From positions 154,418,488 to 154,482,487 of the forward strand of contig OY726560.1 of NCBI GenBank assembly GCA_963383645.1: a stretch of 64,000 nucleotides of DNA, written 5' to 3'. The notes under the pieces are model-generated. The model saw only the letters and a list, made by a program, of their open reading frames with translations. It made no database searches and had not been told where the DNA came from. The first letter of the stretch is position 1. Every line of letters starts with the position of its first letter. Positions 1 through 10,025 of the stretch are shown piece after piece. Both the position numbers and the translations under genes were made by a program. This DNA is from Muscardinus avellanarius (Eukaryota; Chordata; Mammalia; Rodentia; Gliridae).

Positions 1-1240
1 ACCTGGACCCTGCTAGCTGGGAAGCCCAGTGTAAGACGGATGAACTGGTCCATGGAGCCTCCTCACAGGTTGACATTCCCTTTCCTTTGTTCCTAAGCAG
101 CCATTTCCTCCAGCTGCCAAGTTCTATCCCCCGTAAGCTAAGGGTGGCAGCCGGCCTGCGTCCCAGCCTCGGCCCTAAGAGGCATCTCCAACTTCCTGAG
201 TTTTAGCATGCGGTCCCCTGGGTGTGAGGTCTTGAAGACACTGACTCATTGCACACAATTGGATGATGACAGCAATGATGGAGACCCAGCCTGCCCTGCC
301 CCTGATGCTCAGCTGAATGCTAGGATCCCCCCCCCCTTTTGGGGGAATTCCTGGCCTGCTTCCTTCCCGTTACTGCCCTTCCATATGTCCCCCAGGCCAG
401 TGTTTCTCAAAAACTGATCCTCACAGATGATCTTGGTCTGGGTCCCAGTCACCTGGGGCCCATTTGCAATGCAGTTGGACCCATTGCATCGGACTCTCTG
501 AGATGGAGCCCAGAAATTTGTATTTAAACTCCACCTAGGCAAAACTTTATAACGCCGTTCCCTCTAAAACTAAACTTAGGACTGGAACTTAGGACTGCAC
601 TTGGGGAAGCTGGAAGTGTCATTTTGTCTTCACTGCATGCCCAGCTCAGCCTGGTACAGAGCCATGATCAACCACTCGTCCAATGAACAAATAGCTAAGT
701 GGGGGAGACGGAATCTATTCCTGAACTTGACCACATAAGAGGCTCCTTTCCTCCTGGAATCGCCTCGGCCCATCCTCCCAGGGGCACACCTGCACACACA
801 CTTGGAGCAGACGCTGCCGGGGGCACCTCCCTCTCACTCACAAATTATCTTTGCGGTCTGTCCCTAGGGTTTGCCCCTCAAATCTCCATGCCCTTGGCTG
901 AGACTTACATCTGTGCTCTGCTCAGATACCACGTCTAGTTCCCAGCATGATGTAGGGTGAGGCCTTTTCTCACCTGTCTGCCACCTCCCTGACCTGTTCT
1001 TTTTCTCAGAAAGAACCCCTGTGGAGCCAGCCCCTCCATGCTGGTGAAGCCCTTGGCCACTGGCCCAAGGTGGCCCCAGCTCCACCATGACATCTCTCCC
1101 CATCCACCACCCTCTCTGCCTCCCTGTTTCCCACACCTGAAAGGACCATGTTTACCTGCACCCCACACCCATGCAGCAACCTCTGTCACAGTCTGCAACT
1201 AACTTCCTTCCCTCTCTGTCCCTTCCTTCCCTCCCCCTCT
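1..1240. other. unique non-coding DNA
   Basis: I see no gene and no recognisable repeat. Small details are a run of ten C at 327-336 followed by TTTT and GGGGG, a 12-base direct repeat (AACTTAGGACTG) at about 574-599, and a 28-base segment at 543-570 that recurs with four mismatches at 1683-1710. Confidence 0.5.
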
Positions 1241-1244
1241 TCTT

Positions 1245-1311
1245 TCTCTCTCCTCCTCCTCCTCCTCCTCCTCCTCCTCCTCCTCCTCCTCCTCCTCCTC
1301 CTTCTTCTTCT

Positions 1312-1366
<55 letters not shown>

Positions 1367-1390
1367 CTCCTCCTCCTCCTCTCCCCCTTT
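1245..1390. repeat. compound (CCT)n(TTC)n(TC)n polypyrimidine tract
   Basis: An almost uninterrupted pyrimidine strand of about 145 bases. It holds a (CCT)n block, a short (TTC)n block, a long (TC)n block and then (CCT)n again. Because CCT blocks flank the TC block on both sides, the tract is close to mirror-symmetric, which is the arrangement that can form triplex (H-)DNA. Poly-Leu/Ser/Pro reading frames across it are artefacts. Confidence 0.95.
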
Positions 1391-2131
1391 CTTCTAACAG
1401 TCTTTCTCTGATCTTTGGAGTCTAGGAATGGTCAATATATGGGTTTGCTTTTGAAAACCCACCCACCCCCTACAATGATGCTTCTGTGCAAACCCTTCAG
1501 CAAAGCCCCCAGGCTGCCACCACCCGCCTTCGCCCCAGCCCAGCCCTCGGCATTCACCACATGGTGTTCATCTGCAAAGACTATTTAGCTGCATCACCTG
1601 CCGCCTCGGCTTAGAGCAGGCCTGGTTCTTTATGTCCCGTGCTGGGTTTAATGCCAGAGCGCCGCAGATTTCTCACTGCATTAACTTTATAGCGCTGTCC
1701 CCTCTAAAATGAACAAAATGAGCTGGCCTTGTCTCTGTTTTATGGAAACCCAGTCACTGTATAAGAAAAACTGGCTGTTTAAAAGCTAGTTAAACATTGT
1801 ATAAGTTATCACATCTTCTGCTCTACAGGCCTTCTCGGGATGAGTCCCTAGATGTCCGCTGTTGACCACACAGACTAGATCCCCTGGGCTCCCTGGCTCG
1901 AGCCTGTGACAGGGCAGGGCCAGCCCTTCCCTCCCCAGTCCCTGTTCCCACGTAGCACCGCAGACAAGTTTTTAAAAAATTCTTGTTAATTCATTTAAGT
2001 CTTGAATTTAATAAGAAAATACTGTGGAAGTGAAGCGTGCATGCGTTCACCCACTGATGAGAGGCAACTATCTGGCAATTTCAGATCCAGAATGTTCTCC
2101 TTCTTTTGAGCCCTTCAAACACCTTAAATAG
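1391..2131. other. unique non-coding DNA, possible conserved block
   Basis: No gene or known repeat. The part at about 1600-1830 is AT-richer than its surroundings, keeps several CpGs (GCGCCGC, AGCGC) and contains TTTATGG/TTAAC-type motifs. It could be regulatory, but the signal is weak. Confidence 0.3.
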
Positions 2132-2174
2132 AACACACACACACACACAGACACACACACACACACACACACAC
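2132..2174. repeat. (AC)n microsatellite
   Basis: AC dinucleotide run with a single AG interruption near 2149. No SINE is visible next to it, unlike several other AC repeats in this window. Confidence 0.95.
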
Positions 2175-3879
2175 TAGTTTAAAAATGATTCTCCTTTTAA
2201 GTGAATCCAAGTGTTAACCTGCGAGTTTAATTCATGTATCTATCACCTGTGTGCTTGCTCTGCTGCCCGACGTGAGTCATAGGAGAGCGTGTGCTGGGGC
2301 CTCTTCCATTTCCACAGAGGCAACGACCCCACAGCCTGGGGAGCTGCTCAGGCTAGTGGGACCTGGAGCCAGGCACGGCCAGCCTGCGTGGAGGCTGGGC
2401 GGGACATCAGTGCCCCCGAGGTGATTCCCACCATGGTCCTGCCCAGCAGGCTGAGCTCCTGCTTCAGGCTGGTTTCTTACCTGGGGGTTTAGACAGAGTG
2501 GAGATTGGCTTGGCCATTTTCTTCTCTCCCCACAGTAAGCTCTCTTGCCAGGGTCCTGAGCTCTGCAGGCCCTGCCCTGCTCCCTGACTGTAGCTGAGGG
2601 GGAGTCCTGGGAGGGGAGCAGCTAACAGGCTGGACTCAAGCTTGGTGACACAGCAGTCCCAAATTAAGACAGAAGGTGGAGATCTGGGGCAGGTTGAGGA
2701 CATGAAGTTGGCCAATGGCCAGAAATGCCTTTGGAAACAGAACTAGGGGCCAGGCTATAGAGCGGAGAGGCGAGGTGTCCAGGAAGGGACCCGCGCCTTT
2801 AGGAGCTTCCTGGAAAGGCCCGCGCGCCTCCAAGATGCTGAACCCCTCGGCCCAGCATGTGACAACTGGATTTTTTGCTCATTGAGAAAAATGGATCTAC
2901 CCAGTCTTGAAGAGCGGAACACTGGAAGAAAGGGGAGGTTGTGGTGTGTATGTGCAGGGGAGAGTGGAGGAGCAGAGAGGAGAGCAGGACAGAGCCAGAG
3001 AGGAAACCTAAGACACAGGCTTTGGAGGCCAGTGGAGCAGAGACCAGGAAAAGCTCAAGGTCACGAGCACCTAAGAGCCTTGGACCCTCACTGACCTTGA
3101 ACCCACAGAGGGCTTGGCCCTTGCTGAGCTCTTATTCAGAAAGGACTCATAAAACTCAGCCTAAAACGCCTAAAAAAAGTGATCATTTCCCTTAGGCCTC
3201 AGTGGACATCCTCCCAATCACCACCAGAGGAGACCCAGCCTCCATCTGAACAGTGCCCAGAGGCCCAGCGCTGATGATCAGAAGCATTTCTTCGGGGCCA
3301 CGTTTCTCTAAGTGTGTCCTTGAATCTGCGAGCTTGCTCCTCAGGTGGGGCCTCTTCCAGGACGTCTGGTGGGGCCAGGATGCTGTCGGCCGGGTCTCCA
3401 CAGTGCTTCTCACTGCTGGTGTGGACTCTGGCTGCATTCTGCAGTGTGGATGCCTGAAAGTGTTGCCCTATCCGGCCAAGATTCAGGTTCCCCTCTTTCC
3501 CTGCCCCTGAACACCTGAGCTCCGGTGTCTCGTCCCACCTGGACAGGCGCCTATACAATGACGGTGGCTCTCTCTAGCCTCTTTACGCAGTGGCCAGCAC
3601 AGGCCCAGGTGCTCAGGGCTGCACAGTGCAGCAGACAGCTCTGACGGTGTCTGGGCATTTGGGGTTCACCGGATGGTCCTCAGAAGCCCTCTCCTGGCCT
3701 ACGAGTTGAGAAAATGATCGTTCTTTCCCGAGATCAGAGTCAAGGGCTGATCAAAAGAAAATCTTCTTTGCCTGTTGAGAACCCCTGCACATGGACTTTT
3801 CTTCCTTAAAAAAAAAAAAAAAATTACCAGGGAGAATCTTTTACTTCTCAAGTCCCTCAATCTAAACCTCAGTCGGCCA
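2175..3879. other. unique non-coding DNA
   Basis: About 1.7 kb of GC-rich unique sequence without a recognisable gene or repeat, apart from a 17-base A run near 3808-3824. Open frames on both strands overlap each other and show no domain. Confidence 0.5.
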
Positions 3880-4560
3880 GGGCTCAGAGAAGCCGCTCCA
3901 CCCTGGAGCCTCTGATAAAGGGATCAGTCAGGAATTCATAAAGTATTCATTTAGCCGCCAAAGCACCCTGCCCTCCCTTTCTTGTGTGTTAGAATTGATG
4001 CAAAGTTTCCGAGACAAGCCTGCGATTGCGGCTGTCACCAAACAATGCCATATTTCTTTTCTTCTCTTAAATTCTAGGGATCATTCCCTGTAAGAGGGCA
4101 ATTTGTCTGTCAGGCAGGCAAAACAGGGGCCGCTCCCTGCCCTCATTAAACTGACAGCATGGTTATTAGCAGAAAACGAAGCCAGCCCGCCATGAAGCTC
4201 GCCACTGTTTTGTGGCGAGCGCGCCAGGGAGATATTTTCAGTAATTAATTTGATAAATATATTAATTATGAATTGAGTTGACAGTACAATCAGATTGTCA
4301 GCCTTCCAGACAGCCTCTTGTGATAAGTAGCTGTGTGATGAAGTGGTTGGATTTCAAGCCTGTCACACGGCAGGGTAGTCCTTATCACCAGCCTGCCCAT
4401 TCACTCTGTAATTTCCTGCGTATTGTAATTAAATGGTAGCTTTCTGATTGGAAGTGACTCTTCAAACTTAATCTCTCTTTCTCTCCGAGCTTGTGGGGGA
4501 GGGGGACAAAAAAGCCCTTTGTTTCAGGGAATTTTTTTTATGTTAAGAAGCAGGATTGCT
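3880..4560. promoter_or_regulatory. candidate conserved non-coding element (enhancer-like)
   Basis: Unique, non-coding and very AT-rich in its centre, yet it keeps CpGs. It packs TAAT/ATTA homeodomain-type cores densely: TAATTAATTTG, ATATTAATTATGAATTG and GTAATTAAATGG between about 4240 and 4445. It also has a TTGTCTGTCA/CTGACAG (TALE-type TGACAG) set and CTTTGTTT-like motifs. This composition is typical of deeply conserved developmental enhancers. Conservation itself is inferred, since no alignment was possible. A perfect 9-bp stem inverted repeat lies inside it at 4197-4220. Confidence 0.5.
4197..4220. repeat. perfect inverted repeat, 9-bp arms, 6-base loop
   Basis: GCTCGCCAC, loop TGTTTT, then GTGGCGAGC: every position of the 9-bp stem pairs. 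Each arm contains a CpG. It sits beside the TAAT-rich core of the candidate enhancer. It may be a paired binding site or a hairpin; no function is known. Confidence 0.9.
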
Positions 4561-4955
4561 TCCCCGCTCCCTTAAAGGAACCTATCTGGAACTGAAGGAC
4601 ATAGAACAAAATCAGGCTGTTTCTGAGCCTCACAGGGGCCCAGCAGGAGTGAGGGGTGACCGGGCTGGGGGCACCCTGCATCCAGCGTGGCTTCTCTTTC
4701 AATCCTGCCACTTCTTGGACAGGTGACCTCTCTTTTAGGGGTCTGCTTCCTCCGCCAGAAAAAGAAAGGGGTAGCCTAAATGATCACACAGATTGCCTCT
4801 CAGGCCTGGGGTCCTGGGATCCAGAGGACCCAGTAGCTCTGCCAGGTCCTCTGTCTGGAGTCCTAGGAAGGGGAGGGAAGGAGCAGCCAGCCAAGTGTCA
4901 GCTGTATTTCTCCAGGACAGGTCATTCAGGGAGTCCCTTGCCAGCACTTTTTTCC
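4561..4955. other. unique non-coding DNA
   Basis: No gene or known repeat seen between two enhancer-like blocks. Confidence 0.5.
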
Positions 4956-5130
4956 CCCCTTTTGATGAAATTAATTATGAACACTGCCTGGGGTCATTTG
5001 ACTCCGGAGATACATGTCAAGATAAAATATTTCAGAAACACTTATATTTAATAATTTAATATGGTGGTTCGCATTTGGGCGCAACAAAGGGAATTATTGG
5101 TAATGGCAAATTTTAAAGAGGCAGGACGAA
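4956..5130. promoter_or_regulatory. candidate conserved non-coding element
   Basis: A short AT-rich block with GATGAAATTAATTATGAA, TTTAATAATTTAATATGG and GGGAATTATTGGTAATGG. These are clustered homeodomain-type cores plus preserved CpGs (TTCGCATTTGGGCGC). It resembles the block at 3.9-4.5 kb, and the two may form one regulatory domain. Inference from composition only. Confidence 0.4.
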
Positions 5131-5504
5131 GCTCTGCGACACAGGGGGGCAGGGAGGAAATCGGGAAGGTCATTAGAGGGTTTTTTGTTTGGCAAGACCC
5201 GTGGCCAAGTTTGAGGATGAGAGGCTGTGTCCTTTATGCACCTGGCAGGAGAGTTAAGTCCTGAAACCTGAGTTAGCGATGCCCCGTGCCCAGCTGGACA
5301 GAGAAAGAAGACAGTGAGCTGGTCCACGGAGGACTGAGTTTTCAGCCTTAGAGTCACAGTAATTCGGGGATTTGAGATTCAGAGGACCCTGGATATCCCT
5401 GGCCTCACACTTAATGTGCAAGGCCACAGTTAAGCATGAGGTCCTGGGCCAGTGCTCCCAGCTCCTGGAGCCCCTGAGAAGATCAGCTTTGTATCAGGTA
5501 AGAC

Positions 5505-5650
5505 CAAGTTCCCAACCCAGCTCTCAGTCTCTTTGTCTATAAAATGGGCTAGTTACCTACCTACCTCGGATTTGAGGTGAAGATTAAATGCAGTAATACA
5601 TGCAGCGTGTTTTCCTGAGCAGTGTAACACGGGGAAAGCTCAGTAGTCAC
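5505..5650 (+). mobile_element. MIR relic
   Basis: Contains the MIR-like core (CTCAGTCTCTTTGTCTATAAAATGGG), then GAGGTGAAGATTAAATG and a tail related to AGCGCTTAGCACAG. An ancient mammalian-wide SINE fossil. Confidence 0.6.
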
Positions 5651-5699
5651 GAGCTATTTCTAAGAATAAGCTCTGAAGGTGAGTGGGGTGATTTGGTGT

Positions 5700-5800
5700 A
5701 TTTTACAGAGGAGGGCTGAGACACCGCGAAGATCCACAGCTTGCCCTGGTCACCCAGCCACTTAGCAGCAGACCTAGGACGGGAACCCGGGCGGGGCGGC
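5700..5800 (-). mobile_element. MIR relic
   Basis: The + strand reads TTTTACAGAGGAGG..., AGCTTGCCCTGGTCACCCAG, CACTTAGCAGCAG and GGGAACCCGGG, the reverse complement of the 5' half of MIR. Confidence 0.6.
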
Positions 5801-6525
5801 TCCGAGCGGGGCTGCCCTGGGAGGGGAGGCAGGCCAGCCTGCATGGCAGTGACTGAGAAGTGAGTCTCGGATCCATCCTCCTGGGAGGAGGAAGAAACCC
5901 CACCTGCCAGCTGCGCCCTGGTTTGTCCCAGATAGAAAATGGCACCGTTTCCTCTCTTCCATCACCCTGCGCTGGCTGAGCAGAGGACCTGCTCTCCTGG
6001 CTTTCGAACCCAGAAAAAGGGCAGCGGCCTGCTGACCAGAAGACACACATTCCAGGTCATATTCGGCAAGTCCTGTTCCTTCTGAGGCTTCGTTTCCCTC
6101 CTTCTCTTTACACTGTGATGGTCTCAATTCCCACTTCCCAGGAAAACTCTTATTCACAAATAAGGGCTTGTTAAGACATATAAACTTTTGGTGGAGAACC
6201 GATGATGCTTACAAAATATCCATGCTCGGATCTCCCTACGGTTCCTTAGGGTCCTATAGAGAAAGGTCACATGACTCGCTCTGACCTATGGGCGACGGGA
6301 GGAAGCCACATGTGACACTCCCGCCACTTCAGTTAAGGGCGGGCATATTCCCCACACCATCCCGCGGAAACCTGGGGCCAAACCTTGGAGCGAAACGCGT
6401 TTCAAATGGGAGAGGGCTGCCTGCCCATCTGGGCTGCCCAAGACCAAGCACTGAAATGTCATGCACAATGCCACTAGGATTTGGGGATTTCTCTCTCAAC
6501 CCCTCTGAGGCTGAACTTCTTGACT
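5801..6525. other. unique non-coding DNA with a possible MIR trace
   Basis: A weak MIR-like stretch (+ strand) is present around 6000-6130, with GGCAAGTCCTG... then CTTCGTTTCCCTC. The rest is unrecognised and shows no gene. Confidence 0.4.
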
Positions 6526-6890
6526 ACTGTGCCATGTGTCCATTCTCTAGGCACTGTTCATCCCAGCCCCTGAGCTTGCACCTGCCCTTCTGGAAGGCCT
6601 TCCCTCCCCTGCCCTTCTGCTGAGCTCCCTCCCGATCCTTCAGCCCCACCTCTCCCCTTCAGCTTTCTCTGAAGACCCGGCAGTTTCTCATGCTCTTCTC
6701 CGGATCTCTCTGAGAGAACATTCCCGCCTCCAGCTCATGCATATCCCTCACCACCACTCTCTGTCCCCTGCTTGTCTTCCCTGGTAACTTGGGAGGCCTT
6801 CCAGGACGGGACCATGCCCTCATCCTCCTTCTGCCCCCAGGGTCTTAGTGCCAGATGCTCACCTGGTGCTCAGGCATAAATGAATGAGTA
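6526..6890 (+). mobile_element. L2 3'-end relic
   Basis: Typical L2 terminal grammar: TGCACCTGCCCTTCTGGAAG, CTTCCAGGACGGGACCATG, and a tail with TGCTCAGGCATAAATGAATG. Ancient CR1/L2-type LINE fragment. Confidence 0.5.
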
Positions 6891-7675
6891 CCGGGTTCCT
6901 GGTATTGGGACCTTTGCTGCTCTGCTCTCTGAGCCGGCAGGGCCGGCCGCCTTAGCCTCAGTTCATGACTAAGCATGTGGCCAGGCCTCCCTCCCAAGCG
7001 AGGCCTGAAACACTGACTCCCAAAAAGGACACAAATTGCATCTAGCCCTGCTCCTCCACCCCCTCAACCAGGGGCTTTGAGGAAACCACACCTCAGGGGC
7101 TTCTTGAATGTAGAAATGCAACCTGCCCCCAGGAGGGCTAGCCTGGGCTGCTACCCAGGATGTGTGTGCTCTAATGGCCGGGGGTAAAAGGGTTTGGAAG
7201 CAGTCTGTTCCTGGGGAGGGAAGCTTCCTGCTCTCCTGGGGGTGGTGGGCGGCTTCCTCTGCTCTAAATGGAAGGACACAGTCCTGGTAGCACTTAGAAC
7301 TGGAACACATTTCAACTCAACTTCTTTAGGAAACTCAGGCACCTCTTTGGAAAATTCCCTGATCTTATCCGTGACCTGAAAATCATGAGTCCTGCCACAG
7401 AGAACGGGGTCACAATGTCTGTCCGAGGACACAGACTCCCCGATGCAGGAGCCAGGGTCCCCACTTGCCAGGTACCGTCCACTGGAATCCACCGACACAA
7501 GAGAAAAACAAATTCAAAACCAATATAGCAGATATGTAACAACGAATTCCACTAGTATGCACAGTTATAATGTGCCACTAAAAATAAAATAAAAAATTAT
7601 AAAAAGGGACCCAGCTCTGTTTGCCTCTCACTGCAGGCAAGCCCACCCTCCCCATATATATATATATATAATCAA
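6891..7675. other. unique non-coding DNA
   Basis: No gene. It contains a short (TA)n run at about 7655-7670 and an AT-rich stretch at 7575-7605. Overlapping frames on both strands show no domain. Confidence 0.45.
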
Positions 7676-7960
7676 TGATCAAGACAAAGTTTTTAATGAG
7701 AAATAAGAAAAGGATCACTCTGGAAGTCTTTGATTTCTATTCATGTTTCTTTGGGGAACAAATGCACACTTTCTTCTCCCAAAGTTCCAGATCGATGTCC
7801 TTTTCTTAACTTTTCAAAGCAGACTTAAGTGTCTTGAGTAGGACTGGAGTATTTTCTTTTTGTCAGATTACACTCGAATCTATATTTTAACATGTCCCCA
7901 TTATATTTCAAAGAGCAGACATGATTGCTCTTGAAATAAAAAAAAAAAGAAGTAAGACCA
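7676..7960. promoter_or_regulatory. possible conserved non-coding DNA
   Basis: AT-rich unique sequence with TCAATGATCAAGACAAAG, TTTTTAATGAGAAATAAG and GCTCTTGAAATAA. No repeat family fits. Weak evidence; listed because it leads into the stronger block at 8020. Confidence 0.25.
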
Positions 7961-8019
7961 AAAGACAGGGTATTGTCTATTATCCCCCGTTTCTCCCCAG
8001 AACCGTTCTCATCAGAGCT

Positions 8020-8345
8020 AGCTGGGTATCATTTGTTAAATCCCGCATGATGAACTGTAAGCTTCTTTATTTTATACCAGAAGCGACCGGTAAGTGGACG
8101 CAAATTGATTTTGGAGAGGATGGTAAGTGATAATCCTCCCCGGTTTCCCAGTAGAGAAAATATACCTATTCAAGGGAATTTTCAATTTGGGTTTGAACTT
8201 GCTGATGCCTTTTTAGAGTCCAAGTGGAAACTATGGCGCTTTTGTGTGCCCGTCAGGTGTCTTTGCTTACTGCCGAGGGAGGAATGATAAATATGCAGAA
8301 TGCTTTGATGTTAATAGCAAGCGGGCCTCCGGAGGAGCCTAGGAG
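8020..8345. promoter_or_regulatory. candidate conserved non-coding element with splice-like signals
   Basis: Unique, AT-rich and rich in retained CpGs (AGCGACCGG, GGACGC, TGGCGC, GCCCGTC, GCCGAGG, AGCGGGCCTCCGG). An AT-rich, CpG-retaining, repeat-free block is a mark of constraint. It also holds a 3' splice-like site (TTCTTTATTTTATACCAG ending at 8080) and two GTAAGT donors (GT at 8089 and 8123). The 42 bases 8081-8122 stay open in frame. An enhancer is the likelier reading; a small non-coding or alternative exon is possible. Confidence 0.4.
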
Positions 8346-8669
8346 AAGGCAGTTGACACTGTGGTTTTCATCCCTCCGCGGGGAAGGAAGGGATGCTTGA
8401 GAATAACTGGCACCTGTGGAGAAGGTGCGTGGTCCTTGATTACATCCTGGGAGCCTGGGTTCCCCACAGCAGTCTTAGGCTGGGCTCAGAGCTCCTCCTG
8501 GCAGGGGAATGGGGATGCAGGCCGGGGACAAAAGGCAGTGCTCATTTTGTTTTATTCTATTGCGGGAGCCTTCCTGATGAGCCCAGGCAGCCATTGCTGA
8601 AGTATTCGCCGGAAATGGAGGCTAATCCGCAGGCAGGATTTGAAAGGAGAAAGCCTTCTGGAGATGGAT
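8346..8669. other. unique non-coding DNA
   Basis: No gene or known repeat recognised. Confidence 0.5.
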
Positions 8670-8780
8670 GGATAACTCTTCTCGGCTCAGCCCCTGCCCC
8701 GTGCGTGGGGCCTTGGTTTTTCCCAGCTATAAAAAATGACAGGCTGGGTTAGATGACCTCGAAGGTGCTATAATTCGTTA
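8670..8780 (+). mobile_element. MIR3-like relic
   Basis: CCTTGGTTTTTCCCAGCTAT, AAAATGACAGGCTGGGTTAG, then ATGACCTCGAAGGTGC and TATAATTC. This follows the MIR3 3' pattern (GGACTAGATGATCTCTAAGG, then ATTCTATGATTC). Confidence 0.6.
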
Positions 8781-9010
8781 TTGGTTAAGATGAAGGTGGC
8801 CACAGGGCCCCTTCTATTGAGGCTGGCCTCTTTGGAGTCCACTCCCCCTCAAGGTCAACCCTTCTTTCTGGTGTGCCTGGGGAGGGCCAGGGACAGGGGG
8901 TGGAGAGCCAGGGCATTACAGGATTGCCTGAAGACCCCACCCGTCCCACTGCAAGAGGACTTTCTCCGGGGTCCAAGGCCTTTCTGTTTTTACTTTAAAC
9001 CAGGTGTCAA

Positions 9011-9212
9011 GCCAGGCATGGTGGCACACACTTGTAACCCCAGCACTGGGGAGACTGAAACCGAGAGGATCGCGGTTCATGGACAGCCTCAGCTAGTGAG
9101 GCCCTCTGCAACCTAGTGAGACCCTGTTTCAAAATAAAGAATAAAAAAAGTAGGGCAGGGGGTGTAGCTCAGAGGTAGAGTTCCATCCCCAGACCTGCAA
9201 AAAAAGAAAAAA

Positions 9213-9248
<36 letters not shown>

Positions 9249-9249
9249 A
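9011..9249 (+). mobile_element. dimeric B1/ID-type SINE with (GAAA)n tail
   Basis: The left half starts GCCAGGCATGGTGGCACACA and matches 7SL/B1. The linker CCCTGTTTCAAAATAAAG leads to an ID/tRNA-like right half (GGGTGTAGCTCAGAGGTAG). The tail grew into (GAAA)n at 9199-9249 and abuts the next SINE directly. Confidence 0.9.
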
Positions 9250-9487
9250 GCCAGGTGTGGTGGCTCATGCCTGTAATCCCAGGCATGGGAGGCTTGAGGC
9301 AAGAGAATCACAAATAACCAAAGTAATCAAAGTAATCAAATTACTCTGCAAGTAATCAAAGACTTTGTCTCAAAATTGAAGAAAATAAAATGTGCTGGGG
9401 GTATAGTTCAGTGGTAGAGTGTCTCTGGGTTCATTCCCTAGCACCACAAAATGAATGAATGAATGAATGAATGAATGAATGAATGAA
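9250..9487 (+). mobile_element. dimeric B1/ID-type SINE with (AATG)n tail
   Basis: Starts GCCAGGTGTGGTGGCTCATG and ends GGTATAGTTCAGTGGTAGAG...CCCTAGCACCAC, with (AATG)n at 9448-9487. The middle is odd: 9311-9361 is replaced by local iterations of AAGTAATCAA, which is not part of the SINE design. Confidence 0.88.
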
Positions 9488-9854
9488 ATTTTGTTTTCCA
9501 ACTGCATGGGTCTAAAGACAACTCTAATCCCAGTAGGATTCATTATTTTTGTGTGCATTTCTTTCTTCTGATTTTAAGAGAAATACAAATGAAAACATTT
9601 TTGTGGGCCCTTAGAAACCTGTGGTGGGCCCTGTGTCTAATACATACTCGGGGCCTGCTCACTGATCCCTAGGAAGCATCCCCCTTCAGAAGGTGCAAGT
9701 CCTCCCTCCAGATTTGCATTCCTGGTGAACAAAACCTGCCCAGTGCTGGCCAGCGGCACAGACACAGATGAGAACTCTGCCAAGCCGAGGCACTGGAATG
9801 TAGAATGAAGATGGGACCACCCTGACGGTGTGGCAGGCCGATGATGCACTGGAC
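9488..9854. other. unique non-coding DNA
   Basis: No gene or recognisable repeat. Confidence 0.5.
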
Positions 9855-10025
9855 AGTGTCCTTAGGGTCAGAAACTGCTGTGCGCTCCTCTCCCCAGCCC
9901 CTTCCTGTCTGGATGACCTGGGAGAAGCTGCTTGGTCGAGGCCTCAGTTTTTTAACCTGTTAAGTGAGGCGGGTACCAGGACCCCAGGTGAGCTATTGAT
10001 GCAACGCCCCAGATAAGGTGATCAT
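9855..10025 (+). mobile_element. MIR relic
   Basis: CTGGATGACCTGGGAGAAG, GCCTCAGTTTTTTAACCTG, then TTAAGTGAGG: the MIR 5'-to-core order, on the + strand. Confidence 0.6.

Noticed and set aside
1148..1425. Open frames encoding Leu/Ser or Pro/Ser homopolymers
   Set aside because: They are translations of the CCT/TC microsatellite and have no unique sequence of gene-like length.
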